From: Cycas panzhihuaensis
Lineage: Eukaryota; Cycadophyta
NCBI GenBank assembly: GCA_023213395.1
Contig: CM041465.1
Span: 209,443,741-209,507,740, forward strand
Direction of reading: 5' to 3'
Length of the DNA stretch: 64,000 nt
The notes beneath the pieces were generated by a model that did no database searches, was not told the DNA's origin, and saw only the letters and a list, made by a program, of their open reading frames with translations. Shown here piece by piece: positions 1-11,929 of this stretch. Each line of letters opens with the position of its first letter. Position 1 is the stretch's first letter. Made by a program: the position numbers and the translations under genes.

Positions 1-129
1 GTTTTCAATTTTTTTGTACTTTTGGCTACATACCGAACTAAATCACATTCCAGTATCAAGGTACTCCAATTTGCCTCAACTTCACGCAACACGATATGGT
101 ACAACCAATTGATTCGGCTAGTAAGCTGA

Positions 130-1182
130 CCTACCCTAGTTGATATAGGGTTTCAACCAACTACCATTCACCCGGGGTGGTAACAAAGGTCCATCGATCT
201 CACGAAGTTGCACTGAGCCATTTTCAAATATCCTCTCGGCGATGTATGGTCCCAACCATCACATCTTTAATTTCCCGGGGTGCATTTTAAATTTGCTATC
301 ATAGAGCAAGACTTGATCGTTTTCCTTGAATTGTGGCATTCGTAGGTGGCAGTCGTGCCATGCCTTTTGTCATCTCTTTTCCACGCCTTGTAACCATTTT
401 GCCATATATCTCATCTCTTTCAATCGTACTAGTTCTTTCGACCTTTTCTGTAAGGAATGGAAGTTATCCAATCAGCATTGCATGGCAACCCTCAAACTCA
501 AAATTTCAAATTCAATCGAAAGAATGGCTTTGATCCTGTACACAAGTTAAAATGGTGTCTGTCTAGTTGATCTCTTACATGTTGTCCTTAAGGCCAATAA
601 TACTGATGGTAACTTTTCGGCCTAGTCCAATCTCCCGATGTCGCAAATTTTTTGCAAGCAATTTTCGATGATTTTGTTCGCACTCTCAGCTTGGTCGTTG
701 GCTCTTAGGTAGTAAGGTATGGATTTTCGATGACTGATCATAAAAGTCGATGTCAATATTTCTATAGTTTGATTTAGGAAGTGAATTCCTTGGTCACTTA
801 CTATCTCCAATGGACATCAAAAGCACGTTATGATCACTTCATAGAGAAATCGAGCTATACTCTTAGAATCGGCTTTTCTAAGTGCTCGTGCTTCCACCCA
901 CTTAGTCATGTAATCCGTTGCCACTAAGATGAAATGGGCTTAGGATCGTTGGGCAGCTGGTTTGATTGGTCCGACAACATCAAGTCCCCATTTTTCGAAT
1001 GGTGCCAAGGGTAGAATAGGGTGCAGGGGTTGAAAATCTTGTCGGTTAGGTTTCCTGACTCTCTGGCAATAGTCACATGCTTGTATCCACTTTCTTACAT
1101 CCCCGAAAATTGATGGCCACCAAAAACCTGAGGTTAGCATCTTCCTCCAAGTTGCCATCTTCCCCATATGACCTCTGGCCAC
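130..1182 (-). pseudogene. G1 integrase (zinc-binding, catalytic core, GPY/F-like C-terminus)
   Basis: The enzyme would insert the element's cDNA into the genome. The N-terminal zinc-binding part reads GFWWPSIFGDV followed by CDYCQR near 1,080-1,130. The core shows the catalytic residues D (KWGLDVVGP, near 980), D (IVSDQGIHF, near 800) and E (NDQAESANK, near 690). A C-terminal WLGPYIAERIFENGSVQL segment near 200-280 matches the GPY/F module and ends at LKPYIN near 145. No chromodomain follows. The frame is nearly continuous but has several stops; the one before WLGPY is a TGA where an arginine codon is expected, which would fit deamination of a CpG. Confidence 0.85.
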
Positions 1183-1562
1183 TCCTTGTGTGCTTGGGCC
1201 ATAATTTGATTGATTTCATGTGGCCTTACGCATCAACATAACACTTCATCAGGTCCCAATTTATATAGTTCACCTTTAATCAATTGATATGGTTCTACCT
1301 TTCATACGAAATTCCAACGTTTCGTTTGATCCATACCAGGCGACAGTTCATCTATCGGCAGTTATTCCAATATTCATTCATACTACTGCGTTGGTACCGC
1401 CTCTACACTAAATATGGTTGCGTCTGGGAAGTCATCAAGCACTCCTATGGATTTTTCCCCGTTGGTAATTCGTGATAGTTGATCTGGTATTACATGGGCT
1501 TTCTCGGGTTTCACCATTATCTTGAATGAAAATTCTTGAAATAACATAAGCCACTTGCTAAT

Positions 1563-2760
1563 TCAACCCTTCATTATGGGTTTGTTCACTAAGTACATAA
1601 GAGCTTGGTGGTCCACAAAGAATAGAAATGGATTCAACAACAAGTAATGCTGAAATTTTTGTAATGCATACACCATTCCGAGTGCTTCCCTTTCAATTGT
1701 GGTGTAATTCTGCTTGACTTTTATCAACTTTCGGTTTCGAAAATAAATGGGGTGATCTACCTTATCATCACTTGGTTGCACAAGTACACATCCGATAGTG
1801 TATTGTGATGCATCGACATGCACATGGAAGATTCTTTCCCAATCCGGAAATCTTAACATGGATGAGAATATGATTGCTTTGTCAATGATTCAAACACATG
1901 TTGCTGCTCAATGCTCAATTTCCAATCTACGTCTTTTTTCAATAATTCTTCCAAGGGTCCCGATATACATGCATACCCTCTGATGAATCTCCTATAATAC
2001 CCTATCAATCCCAGGAATCCTTTTAATTGATTTCTCGTAAATGGCACTGGGAAATATAGAATTGTTAAAACCTTGGCCAGATCTGTTAATAATCCTTCCC
2101 AACTCACAATATGTCCTAACAAATTTCCAAGGGCACCAAAAGGATGCATTTTTCTGGATTTAAACATAATTTATTCTCTCAACATGTTTGTAACATTTCT
2201 CTTAGATTGTCCATATGGTTTTTCATTAGTCCATATAAGGTCCAATCATCTAGAAAAACTGCCACTTTTTCTCCAATCATCTTGCGAAAAATATTGATTA
2301 CAATTCTTTGGAATGTGGTTGGGGCATTGGTGAGGCCAAAAGGCATTACCTTGTATGTGTATGTTCCCCATTTTGTCACAAAAGTCGTCTTCGCTTGATC
2401 CTCTAGGGCGATATGAACTTAGTTATACCCGTTGAACTCATCCATGAAGGAATACATCTCATTTCCTCCTATGGCTTCCAAAACATTTTCCGTGAAAGGT
2501 AATGGAAATGGATCCTTTTTTGTTATTCTATTAAGTTGCCTATAGTCCACACAAACTCGTATTTTCCCATTCTTCTTTGGGACTACCACCACTGGACTCA
2601 CCCAGTCATTGTAGTCAATCTCGTAAATATACCTGGCTTCCAATATTTTATCCAATTCTGCTTTCACCTTTTCTTTATATTTTGGATTCATTCAATAAGG
2701 TCTCTGCTTCACCGATTTAACTCCTTCAATGAGGTCAATGTGATGCATTCCAATTTCTAG
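1563..2760 (-). pseudogene. G1 reverse transcriptase and RNase H
   Basis: This would copy element RNA into DNA and remove the RNA strand. Visible RT blocks are WVSPVVVVPKKNGKIRVCVD, motif A with its Asp in SFMDEFNGYN, MPFGLTNAPTTFQRI and the catalytic FLDD box (VAVFLDDWTLYG) near 2,230. Thumb/connection wording (GFLGLIGYYRRFI) follows near 2,000. RNase H begins with HVDASQYTIG near 1,820 and contains TIEREALGMVYAL and FFVDHQAL. At least two in-frame stops and a frame change near 1,855 break it. The YxDD box as FLDD is within normal gypsy variation. Confidence 0.88.
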
Positions 2761-2769
2761 GGGAAGGCC

Positions 2770-4203
2770 CTTAAGATCCTTGTACGACCATGCAAAAACA
2801 TCGCGAAATCCCTCATATAGTTGCTAGGCTTGTGCCACTATTTGGTCATCCCAATAATTCCCTATTCATATGTGTTTTGGATCTTCCTTACTTCCTATGT
2901 TAATTTCAGTTTTTTTCACCTTTGTTATTTCAATACCCTTTTTGGTTTCCACATGCTGGGCAGGGGTGCTTTCAATTTCTCTTTCACCATAGTTAACTTC
3001 TATAAATTTTGCAAGGTAATTGTGGTTTTTTTCCTCTTCATCCTTCGATTCCTCCTCCTTTCGACGTACTGATGATATAGTTTTCTATTCTAAGTCCATA
3101 CTTAGTTTTCTAATTGATTTGAGTATTTTGTCAATTTTTATATTGTCCGATGTGTGTGAGAATGTTTTTATGAAGGATTTCTTAAGGTTACCCCATGTTA
3201 TATCCAAGTTTTGTTCTTTCCCCAGAAACCAGTTTTTTGTCACTCGCCCTAGGGTATGATAGAAAAGATTGCTCCAAGTCTTCCTAGGCAGGCTTAAAAA
3301 TACCCACTCCTGCTCACGTCTTTGAATGTGTGTAATTGGGCAATCTCCTACATAAAATAATGGGATATTTGATTGCTTAGGAGGGTCAAATCAGGCTCTA
3401 AAGGCAGTTTGCAATTCCTTCCAATTTTTGAAGGTGGTTTGGTGGGCTAAGTACCAATACCACATAGTCCCTTGTAATGTCAGTACCAAATCTGATTCCC
3501 ATTGAATTTTATTTAAGATTCCCTCTTCCAACCAATATTCTATACAATGTATCAGGTGGATAGTTCGTTCCATATAACTAGTCTCCATTAAAAGGTTTTA
3601 CACAATCTCCAATGTAGGTTTCATGATTTTTTTCCTCGGGGATTGTGAGTTTATTTCCTAGACCTGAGTCTCTAGGGATACATTCTGTTGGTTCCTTTTC
3701 TTCTTCCTTTGAATCGGCACCAATAGTTGAAAAGGACCTACTGTTGGGTGGGTGTACCTCTAAAGAAGATGAAGAAGGATTGTTATCTCCTCCCTCAAGT
3801 TGAAATAGGGATGGGGATAGGTTGTCTACCTTAGAACCCACACCCAAGGCAAAGGAGGGGTTAGAGTTAGGGTTAGTATTAGATAATATAGATTTATTAG
3901 AAAGTAAACTAGGGAAAGGGTCTATGTTAGGGGTATGAGGATTTAGGTCTAGGGTTGAGGTTATACTATCATCATTCTTTACACTACTTCTTATGTTATC
4001 GTTAGTACTCGTATAATCAAAAGATTTAGATTTAATATCAATGTCATCAATTACATTTCTATAAAGTAAATTATTCCTATAGGATGAAGGGTTGACTCCA
4101 TATGCATCCTACAGCCAGTAATCCACAAATTTCGCCCCATTCTCGTCATCAAAAGAGTTTTAGATTTCCCCAAAGTAGGTGGGTTCCGTCTCTTAAGAGT
4201 TTA
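2770..4203 (-). pseudogene. G1 segment between protease and RT: disordered linker plus capsid-like module
   Basis: About 1.4 kb separates protease from RT and is largely open in one frame with few stops, so it was coding. From about 4,160 to 3,600 the translation is rich in Asn, Ser, Asp and Pro. From about 3,620 to 3,150 it has gag-like features: KPFNGD, then WLEEGILNKIQWESDL, LTLQGTMWYWYL, NWKELQTAF and TWGNLKKSFIKTF. A charged Glu/Lys stretch and FRDVFAWSYKDLKG lead into RT. A normal gag already lies at 5,412-6,458. This is either an unusual duplicated capsid or a join of two elements; the sequence alone does not decide. Confidence 0.6.
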
Positions 4204-4841
4204 TCAGCTTGGTTGGTTCTTCGGTTGTATGATACAAGTTGCCTTCATCAAAAGAGGATGTTGTTTCCTCACTTCAATGGTTGTACTAGATGCATCATCT
4301 GGTATTACCTCAATGGAATTCTTCCCCAGCATTGGGAGGACCACTTCGCTTCCTCCATCTGATAATGTTAAAGTCACATCCCTCCAACTTTGGAGACATT
4401 GGGTTTTGTACAACCATGGGTGAGCCAACAAGGTTGGATAGGGTATTGCCCCTTTCTCCATTTCCACAATGGTAAAATTGATTTTGACTACTATTCCTGC
4501 CACGTCCACTTTTATATTTGCCAACTTTCCAACTGGTCTTACCAATAGTTCATTTGCTAGGTCGACTAGGTCGCAACCTCCAGCTTAGGACTCCCTAACT
4601 TCCGCCATGTTGTGGTGGGTAAGACATTCATCGTTGCTGCCCCATCCACAATCACCTTTGAAAATTTTTCCCCCGATACCGTGATTGTGACCATAGGATC
4701 CAAGTCAAAGGATGGCATTATCTTTTTCAAGTTTTTTGTAATTTTCTGTTGTAGTATTTCGGCCTTAATCCAATCTATTACTTGATATAAAGGGATTGTT
4801 AATTGTAATTGTTTTACTAGATTCTCCATTAGCAATAGCAT
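4204..4841 (-). pseudogene. G1 aspartic protease
   Basis: Retropepsin-type protease that would cleave the element's polyprotein. The active-site region reads KVIVDGAATMNVLP near 4,640-4,680: the usual D-S/T-G-A is here D-G-A, and MNVLP is typical of plant OTA-type gypsy proteases. The C-terminal part contains VRPVGKLANIKVDVAG and a flap/dimer-like LLAHPWLYKTQ followed by TLTLSDGG near 4,370. A frame change near 4,560 separates the halves and the frame ends in a stop at 4,204. The stretch 4,842-5,411 upstream is a decayed gag-protease spacer with Lys/Glu-rich wording and many stops. Confidence 0.75.
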
Positions 4842-5411
4842 CTAGGGGATATCCTCCATTGGTAACCCTTTGAACAATTTTTTTGCCTAAACCAACTGAG
4901 GTTGCATCTTTCGTTCCCCTATTTTTCTCTCCCGAGGTTTATTTTTTCTGACATATACATATTTCATCTTTGGTTTGTCCATTGGTAACATCGTTTCGGT
5001 TTCTTGCTAGGCTAATTTTTCCAACACTTATTTTGCTTGCTTAAAGCGATCAATTTCCACTTTAGGGTTCAGATATTCTCCACTCGCTACTTCTTTCCAT
5101 TTTTGTTTATTCTGAAGTTTCATGTTCTTACTATTCTTGGGGATAATAATCATCAAATTAGTTGTCATGGCTTTTTCCTTGCATTCTTTCGTCCTGTGCT
5201 CACTTGGGCCACAGTTGTTACATACGAATGGTTTATGTTTATAGTCTTGTTTGGTTGGGCAATCTGACTTCTAATGCCCAAATTGCAAACAAACCAAATA
5301 TCTTCCCATTGGTTGCTTCTTCTTTGAAGTTTCTGGCATACTTCTCGTTATGTATATGTTCTGAAGTGGGTTGCTTCCTCTTCCCCAACCCCGTCCTCTA
5401 TAACTTCTCCC

Positions 5412-6458
5412 TCAGGGGTTATGGAAACATTCCCTGGTGTTGTGACTATCCATGTTACATATGTGGCACCACTTATCCTTTTGAGGCATTGCGTTGTTCT
5501 TTGGGTTAATTTCACACTCTTTGGTTGTATGTGAACTTTCTTCACATATGTGACACCACTTTTCAATTTTAAATTCATAGTCTTTCTTTTTCTTAGCTTC
5601 TTCCTCTTCCTTCTTATTTTTCATTCTTAGTCTTGCTACTTCCTTAAAGCTTCGATTTTTTATTCTTCCTCTAATATTCCCATTTGACAAAGGGGTCGAT
5701 TATGTTGATTTTGTTTTATCTCCCTTATCTCATCTTATAATCTAAGTAATAGGGGTCATGTCCTCCCGCTTGGGCGTCCATCTCGGCTTCAAAGTCCAAT
5801 GCCAACTCTTGAGCATTTTTAAATGATTTTAGCGGATGCACATGCATCATAGATCTTAATTTCTCATTCAACCCTCAAACAAAGTAGTTCTTCATGTTGT
5901 GTTCTGTAATTGTCTCATTAATCATACTGGCGGCAATTATTTTCATTTGGCTAATGTAGGTTAACATCGATTCGCCTGGCCCTTGTCTAATCTCCCTAAG
6001 CTTCCTGCTTGTTTCCCACTTGTTCGAAGCCACCATGAATACCACTTCAAAGCTCGACCGTACAAATGTAGTGATGCCACAGATGCTTGCTCGTTTAATG
6101 GTATCACATAGACTGAGAAATAGGTCTCCATCTGTAAAATCCATCCCCTTATATCTCTTGATTTATTGGGGTAAAACTTTTCCAGGGTGATCTTTTCCAT
6201 TACTGCCCCATCATTACTCTTGATGTTTCTCCTTTGATATTCTCCTCTTGTTTTAAATCTTCCTTGTTCTATTTTGCCTTGGAGATCTGGGTCTTCCTTT
6301 TCCTGTTTGGCCCATATTGGTTCTGCTTGTGGTTCATCCAGCTTGAGGTTAATTTTGTCCATGAGGTTCATGAGTTTTCCTAAAGAAGTTAGGATCTCCC
6401 TTCCTACTTCATCTGAAGTGGTTCGTTCCTGACTAGATTGGACTTGGGCAGTCGGCAT
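5412..6458 (-). pseudogene. G1 gag (capsid with two zinc-knuckle-like motifs)
   Basis: Structural polyprotein that packages element RNA. The likely start is the ATG at 6,458 (MPTAQVQSSQ). Capsid wording near 6,050-6,190 includes LEKFYPNKSRDIRGWILQME and SLHLYGRALKWYSWWL. A frame change near 6,000-6,140 leads into RQGPGESMLTYISQM. Near 5,540-5,590 and 5,440-5,490 two short Cys/His motifs, WCHICEESSHTTKEC and WCHICNMDSHNTREC, match CX2CX4HX4C zinc knuckles. Stops and frameshifts interrupt the span near 5,700-5,875. Confidence 0.8.
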
Positions 6459-6696
6459 CTTCTTTTGCTATATAATCTTCTTAGAGCGTAACTCCGTTTG
6501 GGCTCCTCTCAAGATCCACAGGTGGGAGGGTGGAAAAAAAATTTCACTTCCTTCTCACCAAAATGTCACCTTCCTTCCTTGTAGGACTGATGGTTATGAA
6601 CGTGAGTAGACTGGCTTGATCCTCTCCGAAAATAATTTCAACTATATTCTCAGAAGGCACTCTACCACAGGATAGGTTCAACGAAGCTCTGATACC
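6459..6696 (-). promoter_or_regulatory. G1 leader and primer-binding site
   Basis: Untranslated leader between the gag start and the 5' LTR. At 6,686-6,696 the plus strand reads gctctgatacc; its complement GGTATCAGAGC matches the 3' end of plant initiator-Met tRNA, the usual primer for these elements. It lies directly beside the start of the LTR fragment at about 6,697. Confidence 0.75.
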
Positions 6697-6763
6697 TCTT
6701 ATAGTGGAAACTTTTATCTTATTTCAGAAATCACATAGGAATTCACAGATATAGATCTAATAA
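6697..6763 (-). repeat. G1 5' LTR, internal-side fragment
   Basis: Sequence between the G1 primer site and the inserted copia C1. It is the primer-site end of the G1 5' LTR; the rest resumes at 12,152 beyond C1. The terminal dinucleotide beside the primer site is TC rather than TG on the plus strand, so the exact edge is uncertain by a base or two. Confidence 0.65.
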
Positions 6764-6967
6764 TGAAACAATTCTCCAATGAGGATGGAATTCTCTCTGA
6801 TTCATTATTGATGATCCATTGTGTATATATACAGTTACAAAAGTAGGTACATATGGCAACTACTCAACAGAATGGTGCCACTTGTCAATTTGAGAGAGAA
6901 AAGGGGAAGAGGTACAAGACCCTTACATTATGTACTATAGTCCTAGATAAAACATTACCTTTTACAC
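6764..6967 (-). repeat. C1 3' LTR
   Basis: 204 bp, TG...CA ends. Nearly identical over its last 190 bases to 11,957-12,151. Contains a TATA-like stretch (gtgtatatatacag) near 6,820. Its right edge abuts a polypyrimidine tract that is the minus-strand polypurine tract. Confidence 0.9.
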
Positions 6968-6976
6968 CCCCTCTTA
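6968..6976 (-). promoter_or_regulatory. C1 polypurine tract
   Basis: Plus strand ccccctctt, that is AAGAGGGGG on the minus strand, directly 5' of the 3' LTR start TGTAAAAGG. This is the expected primer for plus-strand DNA synthesis. Confidence 0.8.
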
Positions 6977-7081
6977 ATGTTTTATCTACCTTAAACCTAA
7001 TGAGTTTCTGAAGATAATGAATTTTTCTCTTCCAAGAGATTTGGTGAGAACATCAGCAGTTTGATCTTCTGAAGGCAATTG

Positions 7082-10000
7082 TTATAGCTCGATTTCTCTG
7101 TTCTGTACTTTTTCCCTGATAAAGTGATGGTGTACCTCTATATGTTTTGTTCTAGCATGTAGTATTGGATTTTTGGTCATTTTTATGGTACTTTGATTAT
7201 CACAAAATATTCGAGTTGGCGTTGTTTGTTCTTCTCCTAGTTCTTTCAGGACTTGTCTGATCCATACTCCTTCACATGTTGCGTTGATCACGACTTGTAT
7301 TCTCGCCTGCTGAGGATAATGCAACCAGATGTCGCTTTTTCGCTCCAAGAGATCAAGGATCTTCCCAGGAAGAAATAGTACCATGATGTTGATTTCCTAT
7401 CTGTTCTGTCTCCAGCCCAATCCGAGTCGTAGAAACCAGTCAATTGTGTGTTCCTTTCCTTGTCATATTTCAAACCAAGATTCACGGTTCCTTTTAAATA
7501 TCGTAAGATTCTCTTTGCAGCATTCCAGTGTGGAATTTTTGGATTTTCCATAAACCTAGAAATTACTCCAACAGCATATGAAATATCTGGACGTGTGACT
7601 GTGAGATAAATTAGGCTCCCAACCAACTGTCTGTATAATGTTGCGTCAACAGGCTGTCCTTCTTACTCTGCATTCAGTACTGACCCGACTTCCATTGGTG
7701 TCTTGTGACATTGCAACTTTCCATTCTAAACTTGCTTAGTAAGTTTTTGACATACCTTGTTTGTGAAAGAGTAGTAAAAGAATTGTTCTGTTTTATTTAT
7801 ATTCCAAGGTAGTAGTGCAGCATTCCCAGATCTGTCATTTCGAAGACTTTTTCAAACTTACTTTTGATAAAAGTTATTGAATTTTTGTCATCTCCAGTAA
7901 TCAGCATGTCATCTACATATACTACTATAATAGAAATTGATCCTTGATTGCCTTTTACATACAGACTATGGTCTTATTCACATCGATGGAAGCCATTTTG
8001 TGTTAAATATGAATCCAATTTAGCATACCAGGCTCTTGGTGCTTGTTTGAGTCCGTACAATGTTTTTTTTAGTTTACAGACCATATTTTCTTGTCTTGGT
8101 TTTATGTACCCTTCTGGCTGATACATATACACTTCTTCTTGTAGATCTCCATTTAAGAATGCACTTTTAACGTCCATTTGGTAAATTTCTCAACCTTTTT
8201 GGGCAGCAAGAGCAATTATTGTTCTCACCATGTTCAGTTTAGCTACTGGTGAAAATGTTTCTTCGTAGTCGATTCCAGCTGTTTGTGTGTAGCCTTTTGC
8301 TACCAGTTTTGCCTTATATTTCTCTATTTCCCCATTCGGTTTTTCCTTTATCTTGTATACCCATTTATAATTTACATGGGTTTATCTTCTAAAGCTAAGA
8401 CCAAGTCCCATGTTTTGTTTCTTTGTATGGCTTCTATTTCTGTATCCATTGTTGTTTTCCAATTTTGGGAGCTGCTTACTTCTTTATAAGAACCTGGTTC
8501 AACAGAACAAATCAAAGCTTGTGGTTTTTGAGATCTTGTTCGATGTTCAAGGATTTCACCTTTTGATTCCTCTAGTATTTTGAGATACCACCTTGGTACT
8601 CTTTTTGAGGTACATTCTTGTAATGATTTATCTTCTTCATCTTTGAAATTGGGGCTGCTATCTTGCTGTGTATCTGACTGAATGCTGAAATCACTGGTTT
8701 GCTGCTTGTATGGAGAGACGTCTTCTGTAATGCCATCTTCTGCCTCATTACTTTCTGAAGTGATATCTGACTTATCTTCCATCTGAGCAGGGTGTATATT
8801 TTGGTTATCTTCATCAATTTCTTGAAGTACTGTGTCAGCATCCTCTTTTTTCTCATCAAAAATTACATCCCTGCTCAGATAAAGCTTGTCTGTTTTTGGA
8901 TCAAGGCACCTGTATGCCTTTGAACAACTACTGTATCCCACCATTATGCATTCTATACTTTTATTATCTAATTTAGTCCTTTTCTTATCAGGAATGTGAA
9001 CATAAGCCTTGTAACCAAAACTTTTTAAATGACTTACGTTAGGCTCATGTCCTGTCCAGGCTTCTTCAAGCCTTATGTTGTCCAAGGATAGAGTGGGACT
9101 TCTGTTGATCAAATATACAGCTGTATGTACATCTTCTGCCCAATATTTCTTTGTTATTTCTCCGTTGCTTAGCATGTATCGAGCCATTTCTACGATTGTT
9201 CTATTCATCCTTTTTGCAACCCCATTAGATTGAGGTGTATAAGGGGTTATGAATTGTTTTCGTATTCCATGTATTTTGTAGATTCTCCTCCTCTATTTGA
9301 ACGAATACATTTGATTTTTTGACCACTTTCCAATTCGCTTGGAGCTTTGAATTCTTTGAAATAGCCAAGTGTTTCTGATTTACTGGAAAGAAAGTACACC
9401 CAGGTTTTCCTGCAGAAATCATCAATAAAGGTCAAGAAATACCTTGATCCATTTGTTGAAATTGGTGTGAATGGTCCACATAAGTCGGTGTATATTAATT
9501 CTAACTTATTTTGTGCGCGCCACGAGCCTTTTGAAAACGGAATCCTGTGTTGTTTTACCATCATGCAGTCTTTACATACAAAGTGATTGAATGAAATATC
9601 TGGTAAGCCATTCACCATCTTATGTTTCTTTAATCTTTCTAGCCTATCATGAGAGATATGACCATACTTCAAATGCCAAATTTCATTATTGTCAAAGTTG
9701 TTTATAGCAAAAGCTTTTACATAAGAGAGCATTTTGGTGGGGCCTTTATCAGGCAATACAGGAGTTGAGAAAAGTTTATACAATCTATTGCATTTTTTTC
9801 CTTTGGCCATCAATGTGCCATTCTTTTTCATATCAAGTATATAGCAATAACCATGTTCATCAAATATTGTTCTTAGCTTTTTGTCACTCAATTGTGACAC
9901 TGACAAAAAAAAATTTTTTATCCCAGGTACAAAAAGAACATTTCCTATACGTTGAATTTTTCCATCAATAAGTATAGCAATTTGTCCTATTCCCTTTATA

Positions 10001-10146
10001 TGTAAGGGAAAATTGTCACCTAGTTCTACTGATGTATTGCAATTATAAGGTTTGATGATTTCAAACCATTCTTTGACCCCTGTCATGTGGTGTGAAGCAC
10101 CTGAATCTACATACCAGTTTTCTGTTGCATTTGCATTAGCTGCCAA
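7082..10146 (-). pseudogene. C1 pol: protease, integrase, RT, RNase H
   Basis: Copia-order polyprotein. Protease active site WYVDSGASHHMTG is intact near 10,100. Integrase zinc finger (HLKYGHISH, CKDCMMVKQ) is near 9,550-9,680 and the first catalytic Asp is in YTDLCGPF. The second Asp is Asn (RSNRGGE, 9,295-9,297) and the catalytic Glu is Lys (VAKRMNRT, 9,212-9,214), so the integrase is inactive. RT shows [18 protein letters not shown] near 8,150, [15 protein letters not shown] near 8,020 and VVYVDDMLITGDD near 7,900. RNase H shows FYDSDWAGD near 7,420, and the ending ARTKHIEVHHHFIREK is near 7,130. Several stops and frameshifts occur after 9,240 and between 7,290 and 7,960. Confidence 0.9.
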
Positions 10147-10229
10147 GGCTGCGATGAAAGCAGTTTCGACTTCCTCTTCTGTTGTGTCATTTTCTTTGTT
10201 GTAATTTTCGAATGCCTGTTGTTTTCCTT

Positions 10230-11665
10230 TCTAAGATTCTGCTCGTCTTTGGTAACACCGGTATGGGTAATGGCCTGTTTGTCCACAGTGGTAATAGACG
10301 TCAAAAGCTCTACAGTTACTCGAAAAGTGGCCTAGTTTTCCACAATTAAAACATACTCTAGCATCCCGAGGTGCATTGCTAATCATTCTTCCTCGTCCTC
10401 TTCCTTCTGTCTAACGTCCCCTGTGGCTTGCCGGTGTTTTTCCTCATGACCTGAAATTGAGTGACCTCTTCCTCTGCCTCCTAACTGAAGTTTAGAGATA
10501 AGGGCTTCTTCAATCTCTAGATCTTCTTCATATCTTTGATTTCTTTGTTCTTGACCGTACATATGTCCTATCAAAGTATCAAAAGACATTGTAGCCATAT
10601 GTCCTCCTGCTGTCAACATGTTTGCCATGTTATCAAATGTGAAAATGGCCTAATGGCCTTACAATCCCAAGATCTAGAAGCTAGGTTCACTCTAGTTCTA
10701 GAAAGCAAATAAGCTAGACAAGAATGAAACTATAAGATCAAATATGAGCAAGATCAAGCATGAAGAGAAAGAGCAAGAAAATGTTACCAAAGATGAGGAG
10801 TTGGAATTGGTCCAACCTCCAAATGAATAACAGTTTGATTAGCAAACTAGCAGCATAACAATACAGCTCCAACTCTCTATGAGAACAATGAGGAGAGGTC
10901 TCCATATATAGAGTGAAAGGAGAGACCTAAGGCATTGGATGTTTGAGAAGTGTCAAACATCCAAGGTACATGCCTTGCATGTAGGACATGTGTCCTTTTA
11001 GGGCTCTCAAGTGAGCAAAAGTGCATGGGGGTCCATTTGACCCTTTAGTGACAATGTTGTGTCACTAGGAAAGAATGTGGGTGTGCACTTTATCACTTAA
11101 GTGATAAGTCACCCCTAAAGTACAAAAGTACAAATATTACATGAAAAATAAGGTACATAGGCTTAACATGAAAACATAAGGTTTAACAATCAAAAGACTT
11201 TGAAAGTTTGTTAAGCACCAGGTGTATCAGTTCTGTGTCTATTAATTTGTCTCCTGCTGTGAGAAGAGCAGTTTTAATACTAGTTAACTTGGTTAGAAAT
11301 TCTGATATAGTTTGACCTTCTCTCATCTTTAATTTATAGAGTTCTTCTCTCAGGGCCACAATTCTTGCTTCATTTTTCCTACTAAACATGGAGAACATGA
11401 TTTTCCAAATTTCATTTGCATTCTCTAGACCATCAACGTACACTAATAGAGAATCTGAGATTGAAAGTTTGAGAACTGAAACAACAGCATTATTTCTTTC
11501 CTCCCAATTAATCAAGTTTGTTGCATCAATGGGCTATTTTTCATCCCCGGTAGTGATTTTCCAGGCATGTTTTGCTCTCAACAATTCTTCAATTTTGATT
11601 TTCCAGATACTAAAGTTCATTTCTAGTTTATCACTCTCAAGCAACGAACCAGCAGATGAGGCCAT
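10230..11665 (-). pseudogene. C1 gag, split by a solo LTR
   Basis: Copia gag (UBN2/retrotran_gag type). The start is the ATG at 11,665 (MASSAGSLLESDKL); one stop follows within 50 codons. The capsid region near 11,200-11,510 contains INWEERNNAVVSVLKLSISD and ARIVALREELYKLKM. The frame is interrupted at 10,638-11,188 by a solo LTR and resumes with MSFDTLIGHM. Near 10,250-10,350 lie two zinc knuckles, CFNCGKLGHFSSNC and YYHCGQTGHYPYRC; the first Cys of the second is replaced by Tyr. C7 has the same gag layout, so C1 and C7 are related families. Confidence 0.85.
10638..11188 (-). repeat. Solo LTR inside C1 gag (same broad family as C6 LTRs)
   Basis: 551 bp beginning TGTGAAAATGG and ending GGTTTAACA, flanked on both sides by the direct repeat ATCAAA (10,632-10,637 and 11,189-11,194). 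It aligns throughout with the C6 LTRs (38,706-39,244), for example tagcaaac, gcatgtaggaca and cacttaagtgata, but with many differences. No internal element sequence is present, so it is a solo LTR left by recombination between two LTRs. Orientation follows the C6 family. Confidence 0.9.
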
Positions 11666-11929
11666 TGAAAAGTTTGAATGGAGTCAAGAAATCTAGGTTT
11701 GAATGACTATACGGACTCATGCGGTCGGCCACTATACGGATTTCCGCATTTTAACTCAAGTTGTACGGATGGACAAGAAAGTGGTCTCAATTGAAAGATC
11801 TCTTAAATGGGTATCCCAATCTGTCGTTAGTTTCTCGATCCGGCTTCAGATCTGAGAGAAATGTCTCGAAAAAGGGTCAAACCCACGCCCAAGGGTTTCT
11901 AAGAAATTTGAGAAAAAATGCGGAAAAAT
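11666..11929 (-). other. C1 leader without recognisable primer site
   Basis: Untranslated region between the gag start and the 5' LTR. A comparable leader sits in C7 (both contain gtacggatg and a run with aacccacgccc or acccacgcccttc). The iMet-type primer site that should adjoin the LTR at 11,929 is absent; instead the boundary is A-rich, followed by a long palindrome in the LTR edge. Confidence 0.6.

Noticed and set aside
3860-3885. TTAGGG-like words (ggttagagttagggttag) suggesting telomeric repeat
   Set aside because: Only two imperfect units, inside a stretch that reads as coding on the minus strand (Asn/Pro/Ser-rich linker). Not an interstitial telomere array.
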